Shown here: positions 1-11,002 of the stretch, piece by piece
Position numbering within the stretch: the stretch's first letter is position 1
How the letters are laid out: each line of letters opens with the position of its first letter
NCBI GenBank assembly: GCA_037447605.1
Contig: CM074807.1
Location: forward strand, 3,271,849-3,335,848
DNA length: 64,000 nucleotides
Direction: 5' to 3'
Source: Zygnema circumcarinatum
Taxonomy: Eukaryota; Streptophyta; Zygnematophyceae; Zygnematales; Zygnemataceae
The notes under the pieces: generated by a model
What the model was told of the DNA's origin: nothing
The model's input: the letters and a program-made list of their open reading frames with translations, nothing else
The model's database searches: none
Position numbers and translations under genes: made by a program

Positions 1-37
1 CCCCTCCCTCCCTCCCTCCGTCTCTCCCTCCCTGCAG

Positions 38-372
38 GCCCGGATTTCCCTCCCGATCGCTGCGAAGCTGAACTCATAGAGAGGGAGTTTCCAAGCCGCC
101 GGTTCTCGTCCTCCTCCGTCGGCTCCGCCCCTTCCCGCGGTCGCCCGCGGGGGGGGTCCGCCTCGCAATTGGAGGGAGCGCCCTTGAGCGCCCTCGGGGG
201 GAGCCGCCGGCACGTGCTCGCAGAGGAGGGGGGGAGAGGGGGGGAGAAGGTGGGGATGCAGTTTGAACCCAACGGACAAATTACAATTCTGGTCGGCTCG
301 GAGATGCCCGTTTCGAAAAGACTCGGAGATTCTGGGAGGTATTCGAGAGGAGCAGGGGGAGGGAGGGTGTGA
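38..372 (+). CDS. Possible last coding exon of a gene entering from the left
   Basis: An acceptor-like signal (CT-rich tract ending CTGCAG at 32-37) is followed by a frame that stays open from 40 to a TGA at 370-372, about 110 residues. The predicted peptide begins PDFPPDRCEAELIEREF. It then becomes Ser/Arg/Gly-rich and ends after MQFEPNGQITILVGSEMP and a Gly-rich tail. No start codon is required if it is a terminal exon. I do not recognise a family. The frame is GC-rich and low in complexity, so an open frame could persist here by chance. The GAGAGG repeat directly after the stop is non-coding. A transcript crossing the left window edge would decide it. Confidence 0.3.
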
Positions 373-1443
373 GGGGGAGAGGGAGAGGGAGAGGGAGAGG
401 GAGAGGGAGAGGGAGGAGAAAGGGTGAGATAATGCTGTGGTGCGGGAAACCCTAGGTTTCCGAAAGTTTTGGAGAGTGTGAAACGCTAAAAAAACAAAAA
501 TGAGTGGACGGAATGAAGGGGAGAAGTCTTCTAACGTTCAGAGAGAGGAGGGCGACACGTGTACAGAATGCGGCGCACATGGCTTGCATACAGGGGCTCC
601 ATGTGGACATTTTTGAACAGAGAGAGGGGCGAAATCGGAGGGGTAGAAGGAACAGATTCGTTTGTAACGAAATGTGACATAGTCATTTTTGTGAGACTGC
701 AAAGAGAGGGAGAGAGAGGGAGTATAGAGGATTCACTCGTCAATTGCAAAGTACAAAGGGAGGTGTTGATGAGAGAGAGTTTTCCGGTGATCGGAAAGCC
801 CTGCCAACCCTAATCGCTTTGGGTTGGAGGTTAGTGCAAATAAAGCAAAAGTTCTTTTGCTTGTATGCTATCATTTTTTACTTCTATGTTGCCTTCATGC
901 TTTGGCATTTGCAATCGAAATGTTTCTGGTCATGGAGATGATGATGATGCATGGATGGATGAGCAATGGAAGCCCAAGGAACCACAGAATTTTTTTTCAT
1001 AATACTTCAACGAAGGAAGGGCATTTGCTTTCCATTTAGGGTCTGTGTTTAAATAAATTCTTAATTTAGTATCTCAGTACATTCCTACCAGGATATCAAC
1101 TAAAGCCTGTCGCCAATGAGCTAACAATCCTAATAAAATTTCTGTAAGAGAAGAAGCCTTAAAGGTCTGAACTAAGCCTGAACCCTTTCCAGTAATAACT
1201 CTTGTGCAGGATTGGCAGGATGAGGTTGCATGAGAGGAGGAGAAAAAGAAGCAGACCTTTCCTTGCTCTGAGTATCTTACAGATGATTGAAACCGTACAT
1301 TTGCAGAAAGAATTCGCTCCTGCCTTCAGCTGCTGCGCTATATTTGAAACATTCTAATCACAGCAAGGGTTAGAAACAACACACTGCCTACTCTTTCTAT
1401 GTGAAATTTTGGCAACACATGAAGGGATTTTTTTACAAAAAAA
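373..1443. other. Intergenic spacer with GA-rich repeat
   Basis: The spacer begins with a (GAGAGG)n microsatellite at about 378-418. The rest is unremarkable AT-rich plant intergenic DNA with scattered GA tracts and a GATGATGATGCATGGATGGATG stretch near 940. Only short open frames without family resemblance occur. It lies 3' of both the putative left-edge gene and the minus-strand gene at 1444. Confidence 0.5.
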
Positions 1444-2535
1444 TCAACCAAGAAGTGGTGGCTCCTGCTCCTTGTCATCATGCAATGCCTGTGCGATCTT
1501 CAGCTGAAAGTTAAAGATCATTTCGAGCATCTCTCTCCTCCATTGCCTATCCATCTCCTCCGCATCCGCTTGCGCTTCATTCATCATCTCCATCAGTCTC
1601 AGGCAGCCATCGCCCTTTGCATCTTTCCATTTCCTTTTCGTTCTATTCTCAGCCTCACTTCCCATACTCCCATTCAGCATCAGCCTCAAATATTCGGTTT
1701 CTCCCCCTTCCCCTTTCTCTTCACGTTCTACTTCTCCTTCTACTTCATCGCCATCTTCACCTTCTTCCTCTTCTTCACTTTCAACCTCGTCTTCGTCCTC
1801 ATCCTCTTCCTCATTAGCTTCCTCTTCATCATCCTCTTCCTCATCTGCTTCATCGTCCTCTTCTTCCCCTTCTTCTTCTTCCTCCTCCTCTTCCTCATCA
1901 TCATCATCCTCGTCCACTTCAGCTTCTGCTTCACTTTCTGCTCCCTTTACTCCTCCTCCCTCTCCTCTCTCGCCGCTCTTTCCTTGTAATTCTACCTCTC
2001 TCCTTGCTTCATTCACTTCTCCTTCTACGATAGCTTCTTCCTCCCCTGAGGCGAAGGCGTCGCCCTCCTCCGAAAGCACCGCCATGACTACTCCATTCCT
2101 CCACTCCAAATCATCACCTTCTTCAGATCTCCCTCTGTTAACAGAACCTTGCTTACTCTCCTGCAGACATCCATCCTTCACAGATTCAACATAATCCTCT
2201 TCTCCCTCCTCCCTCTCCCTCTCCCTCTCCCCCTCCCTCCCCCCCCATCTCTCCCTCTCCCCCCTCCTCCGTTTCTTTTCCAGCTGCATTCTTCTCCGTT
2301 CGCCTCTCTCCATTTCCATCCTCCTCGCCAGCCATATCAATTCTGAAAGAGGCAGTTTCTTATCTCTGCAGGCGAGGGGCTTGCTTGACATGATAGTCTC
2401 CATGGCCATGTGATTGGACGAAAGCAGAAGAAAGAGCAGCACCTTCCTCCTCTCCGTTTCCATGGCTGCCTGCGCCTTCTTCAACCTCTTCAGATCCTGC
2501 ACATCCTCCTCCTTCAACACAAACAGTTCAGCCAC
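1444..2535 (-). CDS. Unrecognised acidic, charged coiled-coil-like protein, intronless
   Basis: This is a single open frame of 363 residues beginning MAELFVLKEEDVQDLKRLKK. The N-terminal third is basic and probably helical, with MEMERGERRRMQLEKK followed by an Arg/Glu repeat generated by a GA-rich microsatellite. A long Asp/Glu-rich stretch at about residues 198-285 is almost uninterrupted acid. The C-terminus returns to mixed helical sequence (MEMMNEAQADAEEMDRQWRREM) and ends near QALHDDKEQEPPLLG. The structured-looking ends on either side of low-complexity middle sequence favour a real gene over a repeat artefact. No catalytic motif, signal peptide or membrane segment is visible. Acidic tracts of this kind occur in nucleolar, chromatin and histone-binding proteins, but that is only an analogy. 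The function is unknown. An upstream intron is possible, since an MKR-type start was not confirmed. Confidence 0.5.
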   Translation of the reverse strand: MAELFVLKEEDVQDLKRLKKAQAAMETERRKVLLFLLLSSNHMAMETIMSSKPLACRDKKLPLSELIWLARRMEMERGERRRMQLEKKRRRGERERWGGREGEREREREEGEEDYVESVKDGCLQESKQGSVNRGRSEEGDDLEWRNGVVMAVLSEEGDAFASGEEEAIVEGEVNEARREVELQGKSGERGEGGGVKGAESEAEAEVDEDDDDEEEEEEEEEGEEEDDEADEEEDDEEEANEEEDEDEDEVESEEEEEGEDGDEVEGEVEREEKGEGGETEYLRLMLNGSMGSEAENRTKRKWKDAKGDGCLRLMEMMNEAQADAEEMDRQWRREMLEMIFNFQLKIAQALHDDKEQEPPLLG

Positions 2536-2742
2536 ACCATATCATATCATATCAAGACCCCCACTTCCTTTTCTCTCATCGCCTTCACAACCGCATCCCA
2601 TTCTCACAAATACATCCTGTCTCTATACATTGCTCCCGTAGCACGGAAAAAAAAAACACCCCAAAAAAAACGAGAATGAAATAATCGACGCTTGAATCTA
2701 CGCCCGCCACTAACCCTAACTTCTCTCCGCTGCTCTCCAATC

Positions 2743-2751
2743 AAACCCTAA
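2743..2751. promoter_or_regulatory. Telo-box upstream of the FKBP17 gene
   Basis: AAACCCTAA lies 65 bp before the FKBP start codon. Telo-boxes are known cis-elements near transcription starts of plant housekeeping and translation genes. Its role here is inferred from motif and position only. Confidence 0.4.
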
Positions 2752-2815
2752 TCTTCAAAGCGCGCCCTCCTCTCGCAACACGAGTGCCTCCTTCAGCTCA
2801 GCATTCAGTCGAGCC

Positions 2816-4251
2816 ATGGCGGCCTCCTGCACTGCCACAGCTCTCTCTGCCCCTCCTTGTTCCCCTTCCTTCTTCTCCCGTGGAACCTCCAGCAGCACCT
2901 CCTTTGCCACGTGTCACACCAGTAACCATGCCACATGTCTCCTTCCCAGCAGCAGCAGAAGCCACTCTTCTCTCTCTCTCCTCTCCCTCTTTAAAAAAAG
3001 AGCCTCTTATTTTTCTTCTTCTCCTTCTTCTAAGAGAGGGAGCAGGGCGGCCTCAGCTTCTTCTAGTGAGGAGGCTCCTCCCTCAGCTTTGAACTCTCCT
3101 CCTCCTCCTTCTCCTCCTGCAGTGGGAGGAGCTGCAGGAGAGAATCCCTCTTCTCTTAGCAGTGAGAAGCCCCTTCAGAGGAGGAGACAGGCGGCGCAGT
3201 CTACTGACTGGGTTGCAAGCAGCCTCACGCGGAGGTTCGGGATAGGAGCGGGCTTGGCATGGGTTGGAGTTTTAGGGTTTGGAGTTGTCTCAGAGCAGAT
3301 CAAGACTCGCACAGAGGTCTATTTGGAGCAGAGAGATACGAGGTAAGGTTGGAGATTTCTGAACGGAGGTGATGGCTTTGATGGTTTTGAGCTTGAGCTG
3401 CTTTGATTTGAAGCAGAAGATATGGAAAGAGTTACTTAGGCGGCATTGAGCTGTGAACGTGCTTCACATTTTTTCGGGGAGGAAGTTGGAAGACTATTGA
3501 AGTTCAGCGTCATTTATCTATGTTTTTCCTTTTCAAGGGTTACAATGCTTGGAGATTGAAAATTGAGAGCTTCAAATGCTGATGCTAATGATGATAGAAA
3601 TCGCCATCTACATTTTTTTTTGTTGAGTCTGGATTGGCCCTTCTTTACAGAGCAGAATATTAGACTAACTAGAAGCCTGAAGCCTTGTCTGTGTCACATG
3701 GTAAAATGTGTTACTTTTTATGACAATTACGACCTTTCGGAAAGTACGGTTAGTGTTTTTCTAAAGTCGAATGCTTATTAAATAGATGCATGAAGGATTT
3801 AAGCTACTGTCCGTTCAATCTGATGATTTGATTTTCATTTTTATTTTCTTATAGAGAAGTGGAGAACGGCCAAGAAATCGTTACGCCGGAAGGTGTCCGT
3901 TACACTGACATTCGAATTGGAGGTGGTTCTTTCCCCTCTAAAGGAGACTTAGTGCTCGTTTCACTTCTGGGAAAAGTTGAAGGAGAAGATGTTCCTTTTG
4001 TTGATACCTACTCGCCGGGAAAGAAAGACATAGTTTTCACATTTGGGGCGAGACCATACATTGGAGGCGTCTGTTATGGTCTTGAGATAGCCATGAAAAC
4101 TATGAAGGTGGGAGGGAAAAGAAAGGTAGTTGTTCCTCCGGCATTAGGGTTTGGAGTGGATGGAGCAGACTTTGGTGGAGTGAAGGTGCCTGGAGACGCC
4201 GAGTTGGGATATGTTGTCGACCTCCAAAGGGCTTCCATTCCTCCTTCATAA
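2816..4251 (+). CDS. FKBP17-type peptidyl-prolyl cis-trans isomerase, predicted chloroplast thylakoid
   Basis: Two exons (2816-3342 and 3855-4251) encode 307 residues. The join is in frame (GATACGAG|GTAAGG ... TTATAG|AGAAGTGG) and yields DTREVENGQEIV, the junction expected in the FKBP17 subfamily. The first roughly 110 residues are rich in Ser, Ala and Arg with few acidic residues, as in a chloroplast transit peptide. A hydrophobic stretch at about 143-158 (GIGAGLAWVGVLGFGV) may be a thylakoid-targeting or membrane segment. The FKBP fold starts at about residue 195 and includes VRYTDIRIGGG, GDLVLVSLLGKV, GKRKVVVPPALGFG and a C-terminal LGYVVDL. FKBPs catalyse proline cis-trans isomerisation. 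The FKBP17 group in Arabidopsis is plastid-located, and several aromatic active-site positions of canonical FKBP12 appear altered here, so catalytic activity is uncertain. The next gene, the PfkB kinase, is convergent. Confidence 0.9.
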
Positions 4252-5639
4252 AGGCTTCTTCTTTCCGAAAGAAAGACTCTGATCAAACATTAGGTTTTTG
4301 CAGTCGAAACCTTTCATTTTGGTTTGTGTAACCCTTCCATTTACTCAAGTAGGGCTGAGAGATTGACCGACTTTTGTAGTCATATGTAGAGATCATCGGA
4401 AGGACCCCAAGATAACATTTTTTGCTATTGGTTTTGATTTGTTTCAGGGGGAAGAACAGATGCCATGTAACAAGTGCAGTCTTGAAGGGGACAGCATCAG
4501 GTGCTTTCCATGCAATGTATAGATAGAGAACAATTAAGCTGAAACTCGAGGGCTTCTGCCACACTTTTCCTGTATGCTGATCAAATCGAACCAAGTACCA
4601 CACCCTCATTCTTTCCCCTACCGGTCCTGGTTGTTGTTTACTTATTTCGAATGACAGAGTTTCCGTTAGCTATTCTTAAAGCATGCGCTTCCATCCTGTT
4701 CTTTCATTCTTTCTTCTTGGACCTTCGCGGCTGCTTCGAGTGAGGGCTTGAAGCGTTGTTGGGCCCAGGCGTAGCTTTCTACTCTTAGCTTTTTCTTTTG
4801 TGCTTAGGTCCTTTGCGACCAGGTTCTCGTGGTTCCCCATTTGGCCATGTACATTTGATGGCATCATCGCCATCGTGAGATCAATGCCACATCCTCCCAC
4901 TTCCATCCATTTCACAAATGGCAAGAAAATGGAACCAGTCGTTCAGAGTACCGAGGGGTGCCGGCTTGCGTTGATTAATCATAAGCCTCTGGGCTTTGAT
5001 AGGAAAAGGTTACGATGCAAAGAGAATTTATTCCAAAAAATAATAACTAGCCAGACGTGTTTATTAATTAGCAAGGATGCTTACCTTGAGTCACATGTTA
5101 GTCACTTGACCTATTGTAGTCACATTAGACAACAGTTTTGATTCTACAGTACGATCCTCAAACTACACATCCATACATGCATGTACATGCACATGCATAC
5201 ATAATGTACAACCAAATAATGCACAATCAGCATAAAAAACTGAACTGAACTGAACTGGCGAATGTCTTCCTCCTTATTTCCTGTGTTGCTTTCCTCTCCA
5301 CCAGAGGCCATATGGCCATACGGCGGAGGCGAATCAATAATGTTTAATTACACAATGACTGCGTCCTGTTATTTACAGAACATCCCTCCTCAGTGATGTC
5401 GGGTTGCCGACCTAAGCATGTCCTCAACCACAATAATGTGGAATTCATTTTCAACCCTAATGGCCTAACACTAACCCTAGCAAGGCCTAAGTTTACCAAT
5501 CCCTCTTTCGATTTTTTTTTTAATAAATTCCAATGACCCATTCTTTCCTTTCTTCTGATCCCAATGATCCCGACTCCTCCCTCCCCTTTTCTACCTCCCC
5601 TCTCCCTCTCCCTCTCCCCTCCCGTTCTCTACCTCCCCT
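4252..5639. other. Convergent intergenic region between FKBP17 and PfkB genes
   Basis: This is the 3' flank of two convergent genes. It contains one degenerate copy of a dispersed repeat at about 4797-4910 (see the repeat entry), a run of ACATGCATACATG-type sequence at about 5170-5205, and CT-rich sequence just beyond the PfkB stop (5580-5639). The open frames present are short and lack family resemblance. Confidence 0.5.
4797..4910 (+). repeat. Dispersed repeat, copy A
   Basis: This stretch shares the series GGTCCTTTG...TTCTCGTGGTTCCCCAT...GATGGCATC...GCCATC...GACCAATGCCA...CCTCCC with two tandem copies at about 9282-9400 and 9461-9535. Identity is interrupted by small changes, so the copies are old. 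No coding capacity or terminal inverted repeats were seen. It may be a fragment of a larger mobile element. Confidence 0.55.
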
Positions 5640-8341
5640 CTAAACGCTTGCGTTCGTCTCACTCCCCGACCCGTTCCCACTCCCCATCTTTCTCACCACC
5701 TTCCCTTCAAGAAATGGAGTCCGGCTGAGCTTCCCACTCTCTCTGAGAGCTGCTGCATCCTCCTCCCTCAGCCGAGTCCCCTGCTGCGCCACCACCACAG
5801 CTGCCACTTTTGAAGCAAAATTTCCCATAGTGCGGAGGTCCGGAGCCCCCTGAAGAAGGCCATAGAGAACGCCTGCAGCATATGCATCTCCGGCTCCGCA
5901 TGTGTCGGCCGGATCACATGGGGATGGGGGGATGTATACTATCTCTCCCCTGCAGCCAAGGTATGAGCCCTTTGCGCCATCCGTCACAGAGACGAGAGGG
6001 CAAAAGCGGGACAGATGCTGCGCTGTGAGAGCTGGAGATGTGGACGATCCGAAACCAGTCAGCGCCCTCGCCTCATCTGTATTGGCAAAAAGGATGTCGG
6101 TACTTTCGCACATCACATCCCTGCATCACCTCCATCATCATCATCATCATCATCATCATTAGGAACAGAACAAGGAACATAAGGTTACAGAAAGCTCAAG
6201 GGGATCGCGATACACAGGACTGAAACGGTAGAACGTATTACATGGAAGGTATACATACCAAAAGTTTTTTCGGAAGCGGAGTACGCAGCTGACATCACTA
6301 GCAGTCAGCGCCACCAACACTCCCTTTGCTCTCGCAGCCTCACATGCTTTAGCGATAGCTTCTACAGTTTCCGGAATTTCCCATAAATAGCCCTCCACTA
6401 CAAGAATCTTAGACCTCGATATAGCGCCTTCTAGGGCGGCATCAAATTCCACTAGAGATGACATACCCTGCGAAAGGAGTCAATGTCGACAATTGGTTAG
6501 TTTAGGGGCAAGGAAAGAGGCTGAGGTCAGAGTGGGCTGTGTGTGAACAAACGAAGCGGAAAGTGTCCACAGAATGGTCAAAGGTTGCGGCGGAAGAAGT
6601 AAAAGGATTACAACATTCAAACAACAATAGAAGACGGAGAGAGAGAAAGGGGGAGGAGGGAGAGACATAATAGAAGGAGGAAAGGGCATTTACAAGTTGA
6701 CTGCTAGTGGACGCCGAAAAAACGGGTGTTACTAAAGTGGGAGAGGAACAGACAAGCATGCTTAAAGGAAGGAGAGGATGAAAGAAGATGGACCACTGCT
6801 ATTACCTGATATGCGACCATAGTGCGCTGTGCATCCGGGGTTGTTAGTACCACCACTGTACCGGTCGTACCGTCAGCAATGGGACGAGACAGAAAATTAA
6901 CATTGGCTCGGAGAAGCTTCGCTCTGGAAGGAAAAAAAACCCCTTCCCCATATATCACTATGGATCATCTATGGATATTGGAAACTGGATATACGGATAC
7001 GAATATATGGATCAATGTATCAGTATGGATATGGAAAAACTACAACTGTAAACTACAACTATAACTACAGATTGTAAAGTATTAACGAAACCACATCGAA
7101 TTTTGCTTCGACTTTTCTTAGAAGGATCACAATTCTCCAGCAAACTCACATTCCCTTGACCTTACCTATAAAATTCTCCCAGTGGGTCGCTCCCTACACT
7201 TCCTGTCATCGCCACATTGAACTCCTCCGATCCGAGCCGAGCAAGAGCTACCAAAGTATTTGAAAGAGATCCTCCAGCAGATACTTTGTATGAATTTCCA
7301 TCGAGTGCTTGCAAGAGTTTTCCACGCTCTTCATGATTCACCACCTTTCTTCGGCCTTTTTCAAGCCCCAATTTCTCTAAGAACTCGTCGTCGACCACTC
7401 CTGAAAAGTCCACCTGTTCGAAAACATGACCCGAGGAAAATGAACCATGAGATAATGAGGTTCAAGAAACTCAAAACACCAACAAGCATGGGCAAAATGG
7501 GACCTTTCGGATTCCCAACGCTTCAAAAATCCCCACAGGAGGTGTCGTTTGCAAAAGCGGGGAGGAAGCGCCAAAGGACGCCTACATTCGAAACCCTAAT
7601 TTCGTGAGAAGCTCATGATTGCAAGAAAATCCTGACAAGCCCTAAATGGGGTGCGCAATGCACCACACTAAGCTCCTGAAAACGAGACCATTCAGCTGGA
7701 AAGCACATCCATACTGCAAAATGCTCACATACAACAATGCAGCATAGACCAACATAGAGCTTCTAGTCAGAGCGACATAGTCCAATAGAGATCAAACATA
7801 AACACGAAAGACCAATTATGCTTCATCAATGTGAGAAACAAAGTGGACATTTTCGTGTGCAATTTCATGAATTAGCAATTTAATTCAATCCAATTCAGTG
7901 CAATTCAAACCTTACCATGGCCTGCCCCAAACCCACAACGTCCCAGCGCTCTGGAAGCCTCCGACCCATCTCCGCCGACACCACCCCCTTTCCATGCCGC
8001 ACCGTTGCACGGCCAGTATTCCTTGACGTAACTGAACCTCTTAAGAGCTCCCCACTGCGACCTCTGCGCTGACAAACGCTGCTCCATCTCTCTCCTGAAT
8101 TCGCTGCTCCCGCATTTCCACGCGCGGCTTTCAGGGCAGTTTTTCGATTCTGATTAGGAGGAGCCAATACACTCTGATTCAGAAGCTCTTCGCCATGGCG
8201 GAGGCTGCAGGAGAACGAGCCACTGTGGACTCTACAAGCAGCCATGGATGCGCCTCTACCTCCCGCCTCTCTGCTTAAAGGAGGCGAAGCAAGAGGCCCT
8301 GCCACTTGAAGCCTTGCAGAGAAGGCCTGCAGAGCATCCAT
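5640..8341 (-). CDS. PfkB-family carbohydrate/nucleoside kinase (At1g19600-like), probable organelle targeting
   Basis: Five exons on the minus strand (8341-7916, 7413-7166, 6923-6806, 6467-6259, 6120-5640) join in frame to give 493 residues. The core closely resembles the plant PfkB protein At1g19600: VVGLGQAMVDFSGVVDDEFL, then KVSAGGSLSNTLVALARLG (substrate-binding GG motif), DGTTGTVVVLTTPDAQRTM, LTASDVSCVLRF, ANTDEARALTG, VSVTDGAKGSY, and the PfkB signature DTCGAGDAYAAG with the catalytic Asp and anion-hole GAGD. The family transfers phosphate from ATP to a sugar, nucleoside or related hydroxyl. The substrate of this branch is not established. About 135 N-terminal residues precede the core. 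They are rich in Ala, Arg and Ser, consistent with a plastid or mitochondrial transit peptide. Intron 2 (6924-7165) contains ATGGATAT and AACTACAACT repeats. A telo-box lies 110 bp upstream of the start. Confidence 0.92.
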
Positions 8342-9671
8342 GGCGGCTACTTCAACCTCTTTGGCGGGGAATCAGCGCGCCGCCCTCTTTCTCTCTCTCC
8401 TTCCCTCCTTCACTCTCCTCGCGCCTCCCCCTTTCCGGCTATTGCACCAAACCCTAATTTGCGACGGATATCTTTCCGACATGCAACGGCGCCATTACGC
8501 GCCACGTGTCACGCGAAGACGCCCTGCTGGTAATGATACCTTGGAGCTGACCTTGGAGCTCACAGGCTATGGCGGTGGCGGGGAAAGTGAGAGGGAGGGA
8601 GAGTGGGAGAGTGGGAAATGAAGAGGCGATCGTGGAGGACGACTGAAGGTTCAGGGTAGGTACTCTAAACGAAGTAGAAACCCTAATTTTTGTTTTCGGT
8701 CAGGGCAGGGAAAACGCTACAAAGTACTGCCCAACGGTTCGGGCGCTTACAAACGTTTTTATATCCGTCCGATCAAAACATCTAATGAATGGGATAATGA
8801 CAGCCGTACGATATACTAGAAATGACAAACAAAACTTTTTGTTTTTCTGCCCGAAAAGCTCCAAAAGTTTTCGCTGGATGTCGGTGGATTGTCGGCAACC
8901 GGCGCCGATTGGACCAACGGCGAAACTTTTTCAGGATTCAAACCAGAGCAGCGTGGGTCAATCTTAGCCGTCTAAATTTCAAAAGTAGGTGACGTGGAGG
9001 ATTAATAACCCTCGATCGCACTGTGAGAGAGCAGTTCAGGATAGGGAGAAACGGATGACGACGTGTCCTGTGGAGGGTCACAATGGGGTGGACCCGTCGA
9101 AATGGAGGGGCTTACTTTCAGAGCATGGAGGGTAAACCTGGTTGAATTTCATGGTGGAACTTCTCCCCGTAGGGTCAACTTATCCTTCTCCAGGTGTAGA
9201 CCTTCAGAAAAAAAAGAATGGTCTTGAGAAAAAAAAAATGTATATGCACAAAAGGATAAAAGAAAAAGGCTAGGAGCTTTGGTCCTTTGTGAGCCGTTGG
9301 CTTCTCGTGGTTCCCCATGTTCTTGTTGTTGAACATGTTCCTTTTATGGCATCGCCATCATGCGACCAATGCCAATGCCTCCTCCCTCCTGCTCTTAAAC
9401 CGTGTTGTTGTTGGCCGAGTTGCAAAATTCCTCTCATGCCTTCCCCTTTCGTCCCTAGGTCCTCTGTGAGCGGTTGTCTCCTCGTGGTTCCCCATGTTCT
9501 TTGTTGAACATGTTCCTTTCATGGCATCGCCACCCCGTTTCAAGGGTGGCCCTCTCAATGGCCGCCACGTGCGTATATTTGTCCACGTGGCATGTTGTGA
9601 TTGGAGCAACCTGGAAAGACGCAGCTTCAATGGAGCCCTGACCCTTGTTGCAGCACACTCTGTTTCAAGGC
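8342..9671. promoter_or_regulatory. Shared divergent promoter region of PfkB and endonuclease V genes
   Basis: The two flanking genes start at 8341 (-) and 9672 (+), so this 1.33-kb spacer must hold both promoters. A telo-box (AAACCCTAA, 8449-8457) lies close to the PfkB start, and a second one is at about 8679-8687. Two tandem copies of a dispersed repeat occupy about 9282-9535. The rest is AT-rich, and no clear TATA box was singled out. Confidence 0.55.
9282..9535 (+). repeat. Dispersed repeat, two tandem copies (B and C)
   Basis: Copy B (about 9282-9400) and copy C (about 9461-9535) share GTCCT.TGTGAGC.GTTG, CTCGTGGTTCCCCATGTTCTT, TTGAACATGTTCCTTT and ATGGCATCGCCA. A related copy is at 4797-4910. 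B and C are much closer to each other than to the distant copy, which suggests a local duplication in the endonuclease V promoter. No open frame of interest is present. Confidence 0.6.
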
Positions 9672-10924
9672 ATGGCCTACAAAGAGGGCAGAGCGGCACC
9701 CTCTCAGGGACTCAGCGATTGTGCTGAAGCGGAGGAAGATGATGAGGAAGATGATGCGTCTCTTGCTGCGCTGAAAGTGCAATGGATAAGGTGAGGTGCA
9801 GACGGGAGGGTTGTTTTAGTTTATTTAGAGTTTGTAGGGTGTAATATTTCCACACCGCAATCCTTGTCCTTCTGCTAGCTCGAGCCCTATTTCTCTGGCC
9901 CAGTTTTGGACCTTTCAGGAATTTTTGGATCGATTAGTTTGTGAAGAGAGGTTCTTAGAAACTGCAAGAAGCTTGAAACGGGGAAGATTAGTAAAGGGAG
10001 TTCATTCATTGGCTGTTTCTGCAGGGAGCAGGAGGAATTGAAGATGCACTTAGTCCTGCAGGACGACTTCTCCTGGCACATCCCTTCACCCTCCAAACCG
10101 AAGCACTCGGAACTGAGTCTTCTTCCAGCTCTGGAATCCGCATCACAAATCGGTCGACAAATAGTCATCACAAAGAATGCAGATTCTCACAACCACTGCT
10201 ATGAAAAAGCAGCTGACACATCAGCAGCGTCGCCCGTCGTGCTCGAATGCAAACATGATGAAGATACCCTCGGGTCCGAACAGGCAGCGAATACAGAAAC
10301 AAATCATGATTCGTATCACCTTTCTACCAGCCAGTCGAGTGACCACTTGCTAAGCCATCAAGGACGAGTCACTGGCTTTGAAGAGGCAAAATGCGCAGAA
10401 TGTTTTCTTTCCATGTGCCTGAACTCTGAGCATTCCCTATCCCGTACTTCTCCTCCAAACGCTCCTCCAATGCATGTTTCATCAACCTCCATTGCCACAA
10501 ACATTGTGACTACAGGCGGAGAGAATGAATGCCATGAGACTCCAGAAAATCAGCACAATGTTAGGGAAAGGCTCAAGCACCGCCTTATTAGAGCCGGCGA
10601 CTACACAATTCCAAAGGGACTTGAAACTCCACTTTGCGAACTTCAATATGTGGGTGGTGTCGATTTGAGCTTTGATACTGAGGATCCAGACGCCGCATGT
10701 GCTGCTTTGGTGGTTCTCGATTTTTCCACATTAGAAGTGATCTATGAGACCTACGAATCAGTTCGGATGACACTGCCATACATGGCCGGTTTCCTTGCCT
10801 TTCGAGAGGTGAGACAGTCATGTTTGCATTTGTCGAAGTTAAGCTTAAAAATGTACTATTTATTGAATCTCGCCTTAACATTCTTGTTTCAATGTGGCCT
10901 GTGGCATGTGGCATCTGGTATAGT

Positions 10925-11002
<78 letters not shown>

